This document shows, in pieces, positions 16,854 through 24,643 of a stretch of 64,000 nt of DNA. This DNA comes from Actinoallomurus purpureus (lineage in GTDB: Bacteria > Actinomycetota > Actinomycetes > Streptosporangiales > Streptosporangiaceae). Every line of letters starts with the position of its first letter. The first letter of the stretch is position 1. The translations under genes and the position numbers were made by a program. The stretch is taken from assembly GCF_024055795.1 (NCBI RefSeq), contig NZ_JAMXMY010000025.1:94254-158253 (forward strand), given 5' to 3'. Below the pieces are notes generated by a model. It made no database searches and was not told the DNA's origin. It saw only the letters and a program-made list of their open reading frames with translations.

Positions 16854-16943
16854 ACGATGCTCGGTGAAGACAAGAGATCGTGATGGGTTTCGCACTGCTT
16901 CGTCCCGCCTTGCGGCGGGCTTTGCCGAGCGTTCCGTGCGCAA
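16854..16943 (+). repeat. Dispersed noncoding repeat, copy B
   Basis: Same element as 9084-9170: begins ACGATGCTCGGTGAAG and ends GAGCGTTCCGTGCGC. The centre contains the hairpin CCCGCCTTGCGGCGGG. It lies 17 bp after the methyltransferase stop. Confidence 0.5.
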
Positions 16944-16953
16944 CCAGCTCAGC

Positions 16954-17040
16954 CGGCCGCCGGTGTTGGCGCCTTGCCGCCGGTGTTGACGGAGACACAT
17001 CCCGAATGCCCGGTTCGTGTCGGCGACACCGGCGGCAAAG
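16954..17040. repeat. Palindromic dispersed repeat, copy 3
   Basis: A double left arm (GCCGCCGGTGTTGG near 16955, then TTGCCGCCGGTGTTGAC from 16974) and right arm ACACCGGCGGCAAAG ending 17040. It shares the double-arm layout and inner CCCGGTTCGTG text with copy 1 (11090-11175). Confidence 0.55.
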
Positions 17041-17052
17041 CAGGAAGGAGGA

Positions 17053-17138
17053 TCAGGCGTAGGCCCCCCAGGGTCAGTACGACGGCCACGACCATGGCGA
17101 AGGAGATCGCCCACCAGCCGTGGTCGTGCAGGAGCCAC
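17053..17138 (-). pseudogene. Remnant of an MHS transporter 3' end
   Basis: The reverse strand encodes WLLHDHGWWAISFAMVVAVV, nearly the same as WLLHDHGWWAISLVMVVAAL at the C-terminus of the intact transporter at 11803-13137. The final residues and stop (TCAGGCGTAGGCC on the plus strand) are also shared, but about 55 bp between these blocks are missing and everything upstream of Trp is lost. Same orientation as the intact gene, and the same palindromic repeat lies just beyond its stop. It is the tail of a duplicated or recombined transporter gene. Confidence 0.75.
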
Positions 17139-17165
17139 AATTCGCCGAGCGTGAGCCAAGCGCGA

Positions 17166-17192
17166 AGACCGGCCCGCTACGCGGGCCGGTCT
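17166..17192. terminator. Stem-loop terminator
   Basis: AGACCGGCCCGC and its complement pair over 12 bp around a 3-nt loop, followed by CGTTCC. It lies between the convergent methyltransferase and DHA2 pump genes. Confidence 0.65.
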
Positions 17193-17267
17193 CGTTCCAT
17201 TGAGACCTCAGGACTGGGCGCAGTTCTGCGTGTGACGGATCGCGATCATGGTGCCGTCGGAGGCGGC

Positions 17268-18854
17268 TCAAATGTGCATGGCGGCGCCCTCGACCTGGCG
17301 GCCCGCCCGGACGAGGAGGCTCAGCAGGGCGGCGATGAACGCCATGGCGGCGCTCACGATGAACGCCAGGTGCATGCCGTCGATGAACGACAGGTGGCTG
17401 GCCTTGACGATCAGCTGGGCGACCTGCGGCGGGGTGTTCTTCGGCACCGGCGCGACGCCCTGGGAGATCGCGCCCTTCATCAGGTCGACCTGCGCGGGGG
17501 TCGGTGCCGGCAGCCCCGCGTCCTTCATGTGCCCGGGCAGGACCCCGGCCACCTTCGCGGTCAGCACGGCGCCGAGGACCGAGGTGCCGAGCGCGCCGCC
17601 GACCTGCATGGCCACCTGCTGCAGGCCGCCCGCGACGCCCGACAGGGCGATGGGCGCGTTGCCCACGATGATGTCGGTGGCGGCCACCATGACCGGGCTC
17701 AGGCCGATGCCGATGAGCGCGAACCACGGCGCCATGGCCATGAAGCTCGCGTCCACCCCGAGGCCCGACATCCCGAGGAACGCCACGCCGGCGAGCCCCA
17801 TCCCGACGACCAGGGGGACGCGCGGCCCGACCTTGGAGATCACTCCACCGGCGACCGGGGAGGCCACCATCATGGCCAGCATCATCGGCAGGAGCCGCAC
17901 GCCGGTGGCCACGGGCGTCAGGCCGTGCACGCTCTGCAGGTAGAAGGTGAGGAAGAACATCGCGCCGAACATGCCGAACGCCATCAGCATCATGAGCACG
18001 ACGCCCACGGACAGCGACACCGAGCGGAACAGCGTGAGCGGGAGCAGCGGCTGACGGGCCATCCGCTCACGCACGAGGAAGAGGATCAGCAGCGCGACCG
18101 AGCCGCCGAAGAACGCCAGGGTCTTCGCGTCGCCCCAGCCGTACGCCGGCGCCTTGATGACGCCCCAGACCAGGGTGAAGAGCATGCCGGACAGCAGCAC
18201 GATCCCGGTGATGTCGAAGCCGCCGGACTGCGACTCGCCGCGGGCGTTCAGCAGGAACAGGGCGCCGACGGTCAGCGCCACGATGCCGACCGGCACGTTG
18301 ATGAAGAAGACCGACTGCCAGTTGACGTGCTGGACCAGCAGGCCGCCCACGATGGGGCCGGAGGCCGTGGAGGCCGCGATGCACGCGCCCCACAGGCCGA
18401 TGGCCATGTTGAGGCGCTCGGCCGGGAACGCCGCGCGCAGCAGGCCGAGGGCGGTGGGCTGGAGCATCGCGCCGAACAGGCCCTGAAGGACCCGCAGCGC
18501 GATCACCATCACGATCTCCTTGGAGAATCCGATGCCCGCCGAGGACAGCGCGAAGCCGGCGACGCCGATCAGGAAGACCGGTTTGTGGCCGAACCGGTCA
18601 CCGAGCTTCCCGGCGGTGATCAGGGCGACGGCGAGGGCGAGGAGGTAGCCGTTGGTGACCCACTGCAGGTCGGACAGTGACGCGCCCAGGTCCTTGGAGA
18701 TCGCCGGGTTGGCGATCGCGACGACCGTGCCGTCGAGGGTCACCATGATGACGCCGAGTGCCACCGCGGCCAGCGTCAGCCACGGGTTCCCCTTTCCGCG
18801 GCGTCTCGGTCCCGCCCCTGCGGGCAATCGCTCCTGGACGGCCGGCTGCGACAT
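17268..18854 (-). CDS. MFS multidrug efflux pump, DHA2 (EmrB/QacA) family
   Basis: 528 aa with 14 predicted membrane segments. Motif A is visible as KLGDRFGHKP; the first helix has VALGVIMVTLDGTVVAIANP, where LDxTVVNVALP-like text is diagnostic of the DHA2 subfamily. Drug/H+ antiport across the plasma membrane is expected. A TetR gene is transcribed divergently from 18989, and the 134-bp gap between them contains an imperfect inverted repeat, the usual arrangement for a locally repressed pump. Substrate unknown. Confidence 0.9.
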   Translation of the reverse strand: MSQPAVQERLPAGAGPRRRGKGNPWLTLAAVALGVIMVTLDGTVVAIANPAISKDLGASLSDLQWVTNGYLLALAVALITAGKLGDRFGHKPVFLIGVAGFALSSAGIGFSKEIVMVIALRVLQGLFGAMLQPTALGLLRAAFPAERLNMAIGLWGACIAASTASGPIVGGLLVQHVNWQSVFFINVPVGIVALTVGALFLLNARGESQSGGFDITGIVLLSGMLFTLVWGVIKAPAYGWGDAKTLAFFGGSVALLILFLVRERMARQPLLPLTLFRSVSLSVGVVLMMLMAFGMFGAMFFLTFYLQSVHGLTPVATGVRLLPMMLAMMVASPVAGGVISKVGPRVPLVVGMGLAGVAFLGMSGLGVDASFMAMAPWFALIGIGLSPVMVAATDIIVGNAPIALSGVAGGLQQVAMQVGGALGTSVLGAVLTAKVAGVLPGHMKDAGLPAPTPAQVDLMKGAISQGVAPVPKNTPPQVAQLIVKASHLSFIDGMHLAFIVSAAMAFIAALLSLLVRAGRQVEGAAMHI

Positions 18855-18893
18855 CTCAGTCCCCCTTGGATCGCGCGATCGGTGGCACCCCAG

Positions 18894-18953
18894 AACTTAT
18901 GGCAGCCGCTGACACATGACAAATCGTTTTAAGAGTCACAAGCTGCCTTATGG
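18894..18953. promoter_or_regulatory. Divergent promoter region with imperfect inverted repeat
   Basis: AACTTATGGCAGC (18894-18906) and GCTGCCTTATGG (18942-18953) form a partly matched inverted repeat in the gap between the DHA2 pump and its TetR gene. This is a plausible TetR binding region; the spacing is long for a single TetR site. Confidence 0.35.
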
Positions 18954-18988
18954 CACACTCTGAACCGATATGTGAACGAGAGGGTGAC

Positions 18989-19633
18989 ATGGTCCAAACC
19001 TGGGAGGTACCCGCCACCGGCTTGCGGGAGCGGAAGAAACAGCGGACACGCTGGGCGTTGATCGGCGCCGCGCTGGACCTGTTCCTCGCCAAGGGGTACG
19101 AGGCGACGACGATCGACGAGATCGTCGCGGCGGTCGATGTGTCGCAACGCACATTCTTCCGGTACTTCGCCGGCAAGGAGGACGTCGCCCTCTCGGTCAT
19201 GAGGGAGCACGACCAGCTCTTCGTCGCGACGCTGGCCGGCCGACCCGCCGACGAGCCGCCCGTCACCGCGCTGGCGGCCGCGATCCACAGTGTCCTGGAC
19301 ACCGTCAGGTACGCCGACGAGGACCACGCCGGCCGGTTCGCCAAGGTCCGCGACGTGATCGATCACAATCCGGCGCTCGCGATCGCGCAGCTGCGGTACT
19401 TCAGCGAGCTGGAGCACGAGCTGGCCACCATCCTCGCCCGGCGGATGGACGCGGACCCGGCGACCGACCTGCGGCCGACGCTGATCGCCGCGACGTTCCT
19501 CACCGTGATGCGGGTCGCGTTCGAACGCTGCGCGCGCGACGGCCTCTTCCAGCCGGATGAGGTCGCCACGCGCATCGAAGAGGCCTTCGCCCTCGCCGCC
19601 GAGACGCTCCCCCGCGCCTGGTCCGGCGGCTGA
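18989..19633 (+). CDS. TetR-family regulator, divergent from the DHA2 pump
   Basis: 214 aa. The DNA-binding region reads RTRWALIGAALDLFLAKGYE, then TTIDEIVAAVDVSQRTFFRYFAGKE, a standard TetR helix-turn-helix with the FRYF recognition segment. ATG 18989 (MVQTWEVPATG) is chosen for the GAGAGGGTGAC ribosome site; an earlier ATG at 18950 lies inside the regulatory region. The C-terminal half is the ligand-binding domain, whose ligand is probably a drug exported by the neighbouring pump. Confidence 0.88.
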   Translation: MVQTWEVPATGLRERKKQRTRWALIGAALDLFLAKGYEATTIDEIVAAVDVSQRTFFRYFAGKEDVALSVMREHDQLFVATLAGRPADEPPVTALAAAIHSVLDTVRYADEDHAGRFAKVRDVIDHNPALAIAQLRYFSELEHELATILARRMDADPATDLRPTLIAATFLTVMRVAFERCARDGLFQPDEVATRIEEAFALAAETLPRAWSGG

Positions 19634-19670
19634 CCGATCCGCCGACCACGCGCGACTCGGGGGCCGGTGC

Positions 19671-21677
19671 TCAGCGCAGCGGTTCGGGCAGGTCGCGGGA
19701 GTGCAGGACGGTCAGCCGCGAGACGGCCCGGGTCAGCACGACGTAGAGCCGGCGCAGCCCGGGTGAGCGCTCGCCGCCGGCCTCGGCGTCCACGATCGCC
19801 ACGGGTTCCACGACGATGACCTGGTCGAACTCCAGGCCCTTGGCCTGCGTCGCCGGGGTGACGACGAGACGTGCCGCCGCCATCCCGTCCGCCAGGCGCA
19901 CGTGCTCGACCCCCAGCGCGGCCAGGTGGCCGGCGAGGCCCGCGACGTCGGCCTCCGCGGCGATCAGGCCGATCGACCCCTCCCCGCGCAGCGCCTCACG
20001 GCAGGCGTCCTCGACCGCCTCGAACGGGTCGGCGACCCGCTGGACCCGCAGCGACCCGGGGGCGGATCGTACGGACGTGGGCGGCGCCAGTTCGGGGGCG
20101 ATCCGCGGGAGCAGACGGCTCGCGAAGTCGATGATCTGGCGCGGCACGCGGTAGCCGCGGTCGAGCACGGTCAGGTCCGCGTCCGGTTTGCCTAGATGCC
20201 GCAGGAGCGTCGGCCAGTCGCCGACCGCCCACGGCGTCGTGCCCTGGGCGATGTCCCCGAGGACCGTCACCGATCCGGTCTCGCAGCGCCGGCCGACCGC
20301 CCGGCACTGCATGGCCGACAGGTCCTGCGCCTCGTCGAGGACGACGTGGCTGAGGCTGGAGGTGCGGCTGATCAGGTCGGCGGCCTCGTCGACGAGGACG
20401 GCGTCTGCGGGCGTCCAGCGCGCGGACCTGGGGCCCTTCGGCGGCTTGGCCCACAGCAGGGCGGCCTGCTCGGCGGGGTCCAGGAGACCGTCGGCGGCCT
20501 GCGCGAGGAACGCCGCGTCGGACAGCAGCCGCGTCACCACGCGCACCGGGTCGAGGGCCGGCCAGACGTGGTCGACCATCGCCTTGACGGGACGGGTCCT
20601 GCGAACGGCGTCGTGGGTCCGGTCGTCGCAGGCCTCGCCCGCCGTCTCCATGCGCAGAAGGATGGCGTGCGCGATGCGGTGCCCGAGGAGGTCACGGCCG
20701 GCGCCGTACCGGATGCCGCGTGCGCGCAGGGTCTCGGCCAGTTCGGTGATCTCATGCGTGGGGATGCGCCAGCGACGGGTGCCACGCGGCAGCATGAGGG
20801 CCTCGGACGGCTCGCGCAGGTGGCTCCAGACCGCGCGGCGCAGCACCTCGGCCATCCGGGCGTCGCCCTTGAGCCGCCCTGCCTCGGGCTCGTCGCGGGC
20901 CTTCACCGGCACGGCGGCCAGCATCTGGTCGAGGGTGCGCTGCTCGACGTTCACCTCGCCGAGGGCGGGCAGCACCCCGCGGATGTAGTCGAGGAACGAC
21001 GCGCTCGGGCCGATGACGAGGACACCGCCCCGGCGCATCCGCTCGCGGTGGGCGTACAGCAGGTAGGCGACCCGGTGCAGGCCGACCGCGGTCTTGCCGG
21101 TGCCCGGCGCGCCCTGGACGCACAGCGTGTGGGCGGCGTCGGCGCGGACGATGTCGTCCTGCTCGGGCTGGATGGTGGCGACGATGTCGCGCATGGGGCC
21201 GACGCGGGGGCGTTCGATCTCCTGGATCAGCAGCCGTGACTCGACCGGCGCGGAGAAGTCCTCGTCCTCGTACGCCGTCAGTTCGCCGCCGGAGTAGCCG
21301 AACCGGCGGCGCAGCACGAGGCCCATCGAGTCGGCGGTGCTCGCCTTGTAGAACGGCCGCGCCATGGGCGCCCGCCAGTCGATGACCAGGGCCCGGCCGC
21401 CGGCGTCGTGGACGTGGCGCCGGCCGACGTACAGCCGCTCCTCCGGATGGTCGAGGCGCCCGAAGAACAGGGCGGTCGTGGGGTCGTCGCGCAGGGCCTC
21501 GGCGCGCTTGGCGAGATCGGCGCCGAGCACCTTGGCGGAGACCCAGTCGCCGGCCGCCGAGGCGTCCAGGGACAGGACGTTCTCGCGCATCCGGCGCAGC
21601 GCCTCCCGCGAGTGGGTGAGGTGGGCGCGTTCGGCCGATATCTCGGGGTCGGCGTCCTCCGCCTCTTGCGTGGGCAT
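19671..21677 (-). CDS. UvrD-like helicase of the HelD/HelR type
   Basis: 668 aa superfamily 1 ATPase. Walker A is GAPGTGKTAVG (189-199), Walker B is VVLDEAQDLS near residue 460, and the C-terminus has LVVTPATQAKGLEFDQVIVV and LYVVLTRAVSRLTVLHS (motifs V and VI). The N-terminal 180 residues form the coiled helical arm plus the YVGRRHV/VIDWRAPMARPFY block typical of actinobacterial HelD proteins. Family members bind RNA polymerase and release stalled complexes; the HelR subgroup protects against rifamycins. I saw no rifamycin-associated element in the roughly 100 bp upstream, so a stress or recycling role is equally likely. Confidence 0.85.
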   Translation of the reverse strand: MPTQEAEDADPEISAERAHLTHSREALRRMRENVLSLDASAAGDWVSAKVLGADLAKRAEALRDDPTTALFFGRLDHPEERLYVGRRHVHDAGGRALVIDWRAPMARPFYKASTADSMGLVLRRRFGYSGGELTAYEDEDFSAPVESRLLIQEIERPRVGPMRDIVATIQPEQDDIVRADAAHTLCVQGAPGTGKTAVGLHRVAYLLYAHRERMRRGGVLVIGPSASFLDYIRGVLPALGEVNVEQRTLDQMLAAVPVKARDEPEAGRLKGDARMAEVLRRAVWSHLREPSEALMLPRGTRRWRIPTHEITELAETLRARGIRYGAGRDLLGHRIAHAILLRMETAGEACDDRTHDAVRRTRPVKAMVDHVWPALDPVRVVTRLLSDAAFLAQAADGLLDPAEQAALLWAKPPKGPRSARWTPADAVLVDEAADLISRTSSLSHVVLDEAQDLSAMQCRAVGRRCETGSVTVLGDIAQGTTPWAVGDWPTLLRHLGKPDADLTVLDRGYRVPRQIIDFASRLLPRIAPELAPPTSVRSAPGSLRVQRVADPFEAVEDACREALRGEGSIGLIAAEADVAGLAGHLAALGVEHVRLADGMAAARLVVTPATQAKGLEFDQVIVVEPVAIVDAEAGGERSPGLRRLYVVLTRAVSRLTVLHSRDLPEPLR

Positions 21678-21779
21678 GGCGAAAGCCTTTCGGTCGATGG
21701 AGGGGGTGCGAACCTGCCAACTTAGTACGCGGCCGCGCTCTTCTCAGCCCGTTTTCCCGCGCCCGGAGGGGTGCGCTAG

Positions 21780-21799
21780 TGTTCGATAAGAGTCGAACA
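21780..21799. promoter_or_regulatory. Inverted repeat upstream of the quinone oxidoreductase gene
   Basis: TGTTCGATAAGAGTCGAACA: perfect 7-bp arms around a 6-bp centre, ending 16 bp before the ATG. A repressor bound here would cover the promoter and ribosome site. No dedicated regulator gene is adjacent. Confidence 0.45.
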
Positions 21800-21815
21800 A
21801 AAGGAGGAGGTCGTC

Positions 21816-22775
21816 ATGCGCGCGATCCTGGTGACCGAGCACGGAGGGCCGGAGGCGCTGACCCTGGCCGACGTGGACGATCCGCGGCCGGGGCCGGGAG
21901 AGGTCGTCGTCGAGACGGCCGCCGCCGGGGTCAACTTCCGGGACGTCTACGAGCGCGAGGGCACCTATCCCATGGAGCTCCCGGCCGTGCCCGGCGCGGA
22001 GGGCGCGGGCCGGGTGACGGCGGTCGGCGACGGGGTGACCGACGTGCGCGTGGGTGACGTGGTGGCCTCGGCCGGCCTGCGCGGGGCGTACGCCGAACGG
22101 GCCGTCGTGCCCGCCGGCCAGACCGTTCCGGTGCCGGACGGGGTGTCTCCCGAACTGGCCGCCGCCGTGTTGCTGCAGGGCCTCACCGCGCACTACCTGA
22201 CGCACTCGACGTACGAGATCAAGCCGGGCGACACCGCGCTGGTGCACGCCGCGGCCGGCGGGATGGGGCTCCTGCTCACCCAGATGATCAAGTTGCGGGG
22301 CGGCCGGGTCATCGGAACCGTCTCCACCGACGCCAAGGAGAAGCTCGCGCGCGACGCGGGCGCCGACGAGGTGCTGCGCTACGACGACTTCGCCGAGGAG
22401 GTCCGCCGCCGCACGGATGGCGGCGTGGCGGTGGTGTACGACGGCGTCGGCAAGACGACCTTCGACGGCAGCCTCGCCGCGCTGCGCAGGCGCGGCCTGC
22501 TCGCACTGTACGGGGCCGCCAGCGGGCCGGTGCCGCCGGTCGACCCCCAGCGGCTCAACGCGGGAGGCTCGCTCTACCTGACGCGCCCCACGCTCGTGCA
22601 CTACGTCACGACCCGCGAGGAGCTCCTGTGGCGCGCCGGCGACCTGTTCGGCTGGGTCGCCTCCGGAGAGCTCTCGGTGCACATCGGCGGCCGCTACCCC
22701 CTCGCCGACGCCCGCCGGGCCCACGAGGACCTGGAGGCACGCCGGACGACGGGCAAGCTCCTCCTGATCCCCTGA
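21816..22775 (+). CDS. NADPH:quinone oxidoreductase, zinc-free MDR family
   Basis: 319 aa medium-chain reductase. N-terminal GroES-like domain (MRAILVTEHGGPEALTLADV, GVNFRDVYEREGTYP), then the quinone-reductase segment LLQGLTAHYL and nucleotide-binding AAAGGMGLLLTQMIKLRGGR. The catalytic zinc ligands of alcohol dehydrogenases are absent, as expected for QorA-type enzymes. A strong ribosome site (AAAGGAGGAGG) precedes ATG 21816. Likely detoxifies quinones using NADPH in the cytoplasm. Confidence 0.88.
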   Translation: MRAILVTEHGGPEALTLADVDDPRPGPGEVVVETAAAGVNFRDVYEREGTYPMELPAVPGAEGAGRVTAVGDGVTDVRVGDVVASAGLRGAYAERAVVPAGQTVPVPDGVSPELAAAVLLQGLTAHYLTHSTYEIKPGDTALVHAAAGGMGLLLTQMIKLRGGRVIGTVSTDAKEKLARDAGADEVLRYDDFAEEVRRRTDGGVAVVYDGVGKTTFDGSLAALRRRGLLALYGAASGPVPPVDPQRLNAGGSLYLTRPTLVHYVTTREELLWRAGDLFGWVASGELSVHIGGRYPLADARRAHEDLEARRTTGKLLLIP

Positions 22776-22839
22776 GTCACGAAACCTCCCTCCTGTCCCG
22801 TTAGTCTGGTCGCTCATCGGAACGGGAGGGCGGGTCGTC

Positions 22840-24576
22840 GTGACCGGAGGCAACACGATCCATCCGCTACGGCCCGGTGACCCGGCCGGGCTCGGGGACT
22901 ACCGGCTCGTCGGCCGGATCGGCCGCGGCGGGATGGGCACGGTCTACCTCGCGGAGAGCGCGCGCGGCGAGCGCGTGGCGGTGAAGGTCATCAACCCGGA
23001 CCTGGCCGAGGACGAGATGTTCCGGGACCGCTTCCGCCGGGAGGTCGAGTCCGCCCGCCGGGTGCGGCGTTTCTGTACGGCCCCGGTGCTGGACGCCCGG
23101 CTCGACGGCGAGCCGCTGTTCGTGGTCACCGAGTTCGTCGACGGCCCCGACCTCGACGCCTTCGTACGCGACAGCGGGCCGATGCGCGGATCGAGCCTGG
23201 AGCACCTGGCGGTGGGGGTCACCACCGCGCTCACCGCGATCCACGCCGCGGGCGTGGTGCACCGCGATCTCAAGCCCGCGAACGTCCTGCTGTCGTCGGT
23301 GGGCCCGCGTGTCATCGACTTCGGGATCGCCCGGGCGCTCGACACCGTCTCCGGCGCGACGCGGACCGGGCAGTTCATCGGGACGCCCGCGTACATGGCG
23401 CCCGAGCTCGTCGCGGGCGAGACCGCCTCCCCCGCGTCGGACGTGTTCGCCTGGGGATGCGTCGTCGCGTACGCCGCCACGGGACGGGTCCCGTTCGACG
23501 GACCCACCGTCCCCGCCGTGCTGTACCAGATCGTCCACGGCGAGCCCGCCGTCGACGACCTCGACGAGGGCCTGCGCGATCTGGTCGCGCAGGCCCTCCT
23601 CAAGGACCCCCGGCGGCGCCCGTCCGCCCAGGAACTCCTCGACCGCCTCACCGGGCGACCGCACGCGGACACCGCGGGCGCCGCCGAGGCCGTGGGCCGC
23701 ACCTGGTCCGTCCCGGATCACCGCACGTCCCCGGCCACGGCGGGCCAGGCGCCGCCGGCCGCCCCGGGGGCCGCGACCCATGCCCGGGCGACGCCCGGCG
23801 ACCGTACGACGCGGGCCGACGCGCCCACCGGCGCCACCGCGCACATCGGGGGCGGGGTCCCGGCCTCCCTCCGCCGTCGGCGGTGGCTGCTCGCCGGAGG
23901 CGCAGTGGCGGGCGTCCTCGTCCTCGGCACCGTGTTCCTCGTCCGGGGTTCCGACGGACCGCCGTCGAAGACGACCGGCGTCTACTTCGACGACTTCTCC
24001 AACACGAGCTCGGGGTGGTCAGGCTCGACCTGGTACTCGGGGAACGGCTACTACCAGGGCGGATACCGCATCGACGCGGGCACGAGCATCTACACGCGCC
24101 GCGCCGAGAAGGCCCCGTCCGACAAGGCGGTGAAGGACACGCCGGAGCGGGTGCTCGTCGGCGCGGACGCCTCGGTGCTGGGCGGCCCGCCGTACGGCAT
24201 GTTCGGGGTCTTCTGCCGGGCCACCGGTGACAGCGCCGCCGCCGCCTACTACGACTTCCTCGTCCGCGCGGACGGCAAGGGCGTGCTGATCCGGAAGGCC
24301 GCCGGCAAGAGCGGTTCGCGGGAACTGCTGAGGAGGCAGTCCGCCGCCGGTTTCAAGAAGCAGGCAAAGAACCGCGTCCAGGCCGCCTGTGAGGAGCAGG
24401 ACGGCAAGGTCCTGCTGCGCCTGTGGCTGAACGGCACACTCGCTGCCGAGACGTCCGACGGGGACCGCCCACTGGCCAACGGCGCGTCGGGTCTGGTCGC
24501 CGCCCAGGAGAACGGCGGAAGCGGCGGCGACGTCCGGGTGCTGTTCGACAACTTCGACCTGTCCTCGATCCCCTAG
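22840..24576 (+). CDS. Membrane-anchored Ser/Thr protein kinase (PknB-like)
   Basis: 578 aa. Cytoplasmic kinase domain about 20-270: glycine loop GRIGRGGMGTVY (26-37), Lys49 in VAVKV, HRDLKPANVLL (141-151), DFGIAR (160-165), GTPAYMAPEL. A Pro/Ala/Thr-rich linker (275-345) leads to one membrane helix (350-368). The outside domain (about 378-578) begins YFDDFSNTSSGWSGSTWYSG and resembles concanavalin/LamG-like sensor domains rather than PASTA repeats. Start GTG 22840. It is a signalling receptor whose ligand may be a glycan or cell-wall component. It is not in an operon. Confidence 0.9.
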   Translation: MTGGNTIHPLRPGDPAGLGDYRLVGRIGRGGMGTVYLAESARGERVAVKVINPDLAEDEMFRDRFRREVESARRVRRFCTAPVLDARLDGEPLFVVTEFVDGPDLDAFVRDSGPMRGSSLEHLAVGVTTALTAIHAAGVVHRDLKPANVLLSSVGPRVIDFGIARALDTVSGATRTGQFIGTPAYMAPELVAGETASPASDVFAWGCVVAYAATGRVPFDGPTVPAVLYQIVHGEPAVDDLDEGLRDLVAQALLKDPRRRPSAQELLDRLTGRPHADTAGAAEAVGRTWSVPDHRTSPATAGQAPPAAPGAATHARATPGDRTTRADAPTGATAHIGGGVPASLRRRRWLLAGGAVAGVLVLGTVFLVRGSDGPPSKTTGVYFDDFSNTSSGWSGSTWYSGNGYYQGGYRIDAGTSIYTRRAEKAPSDKAVKDTPERVLVGADASVLGGPPYGMFGVFCRATGDSAAAAYYDFLVRADGKGVLIRKAAGKSGSRELLRRQSAAGFKKQAKNRVQAACEEQDGKVLLRLWLNGTLAAETSDGDRPLANGASGLVAAQENGGSGGDVRVLFDNFDLSSIP

Positions 24577-24593
24577 CCCCCGTCGGCGGGCCG

Positions 24594-24632
24594 GGGTCAT
24601 GTCGCCGCCGGACTCGGAAGTCGACATGACCC
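24594..24632. terminator. Stem-loop between convergent genes
   Basis: GGGTCATGTCG (24594-24604) pairs perfectly with CGACATGACCC (24622-24632), loop 17 nt, between the kinase and hydrolase stops. Confidence 0.6.
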
Positions 24633-24643
24633 GTCGCGGGCTC

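Noticed and set aside
17193..17267. Possible tRNA or small RNA between the terminator and the DHA2 gene
   Set aside because: No cloverleaf arms or TTCGA loop could be formed; the stretch shows nothing recognisable.
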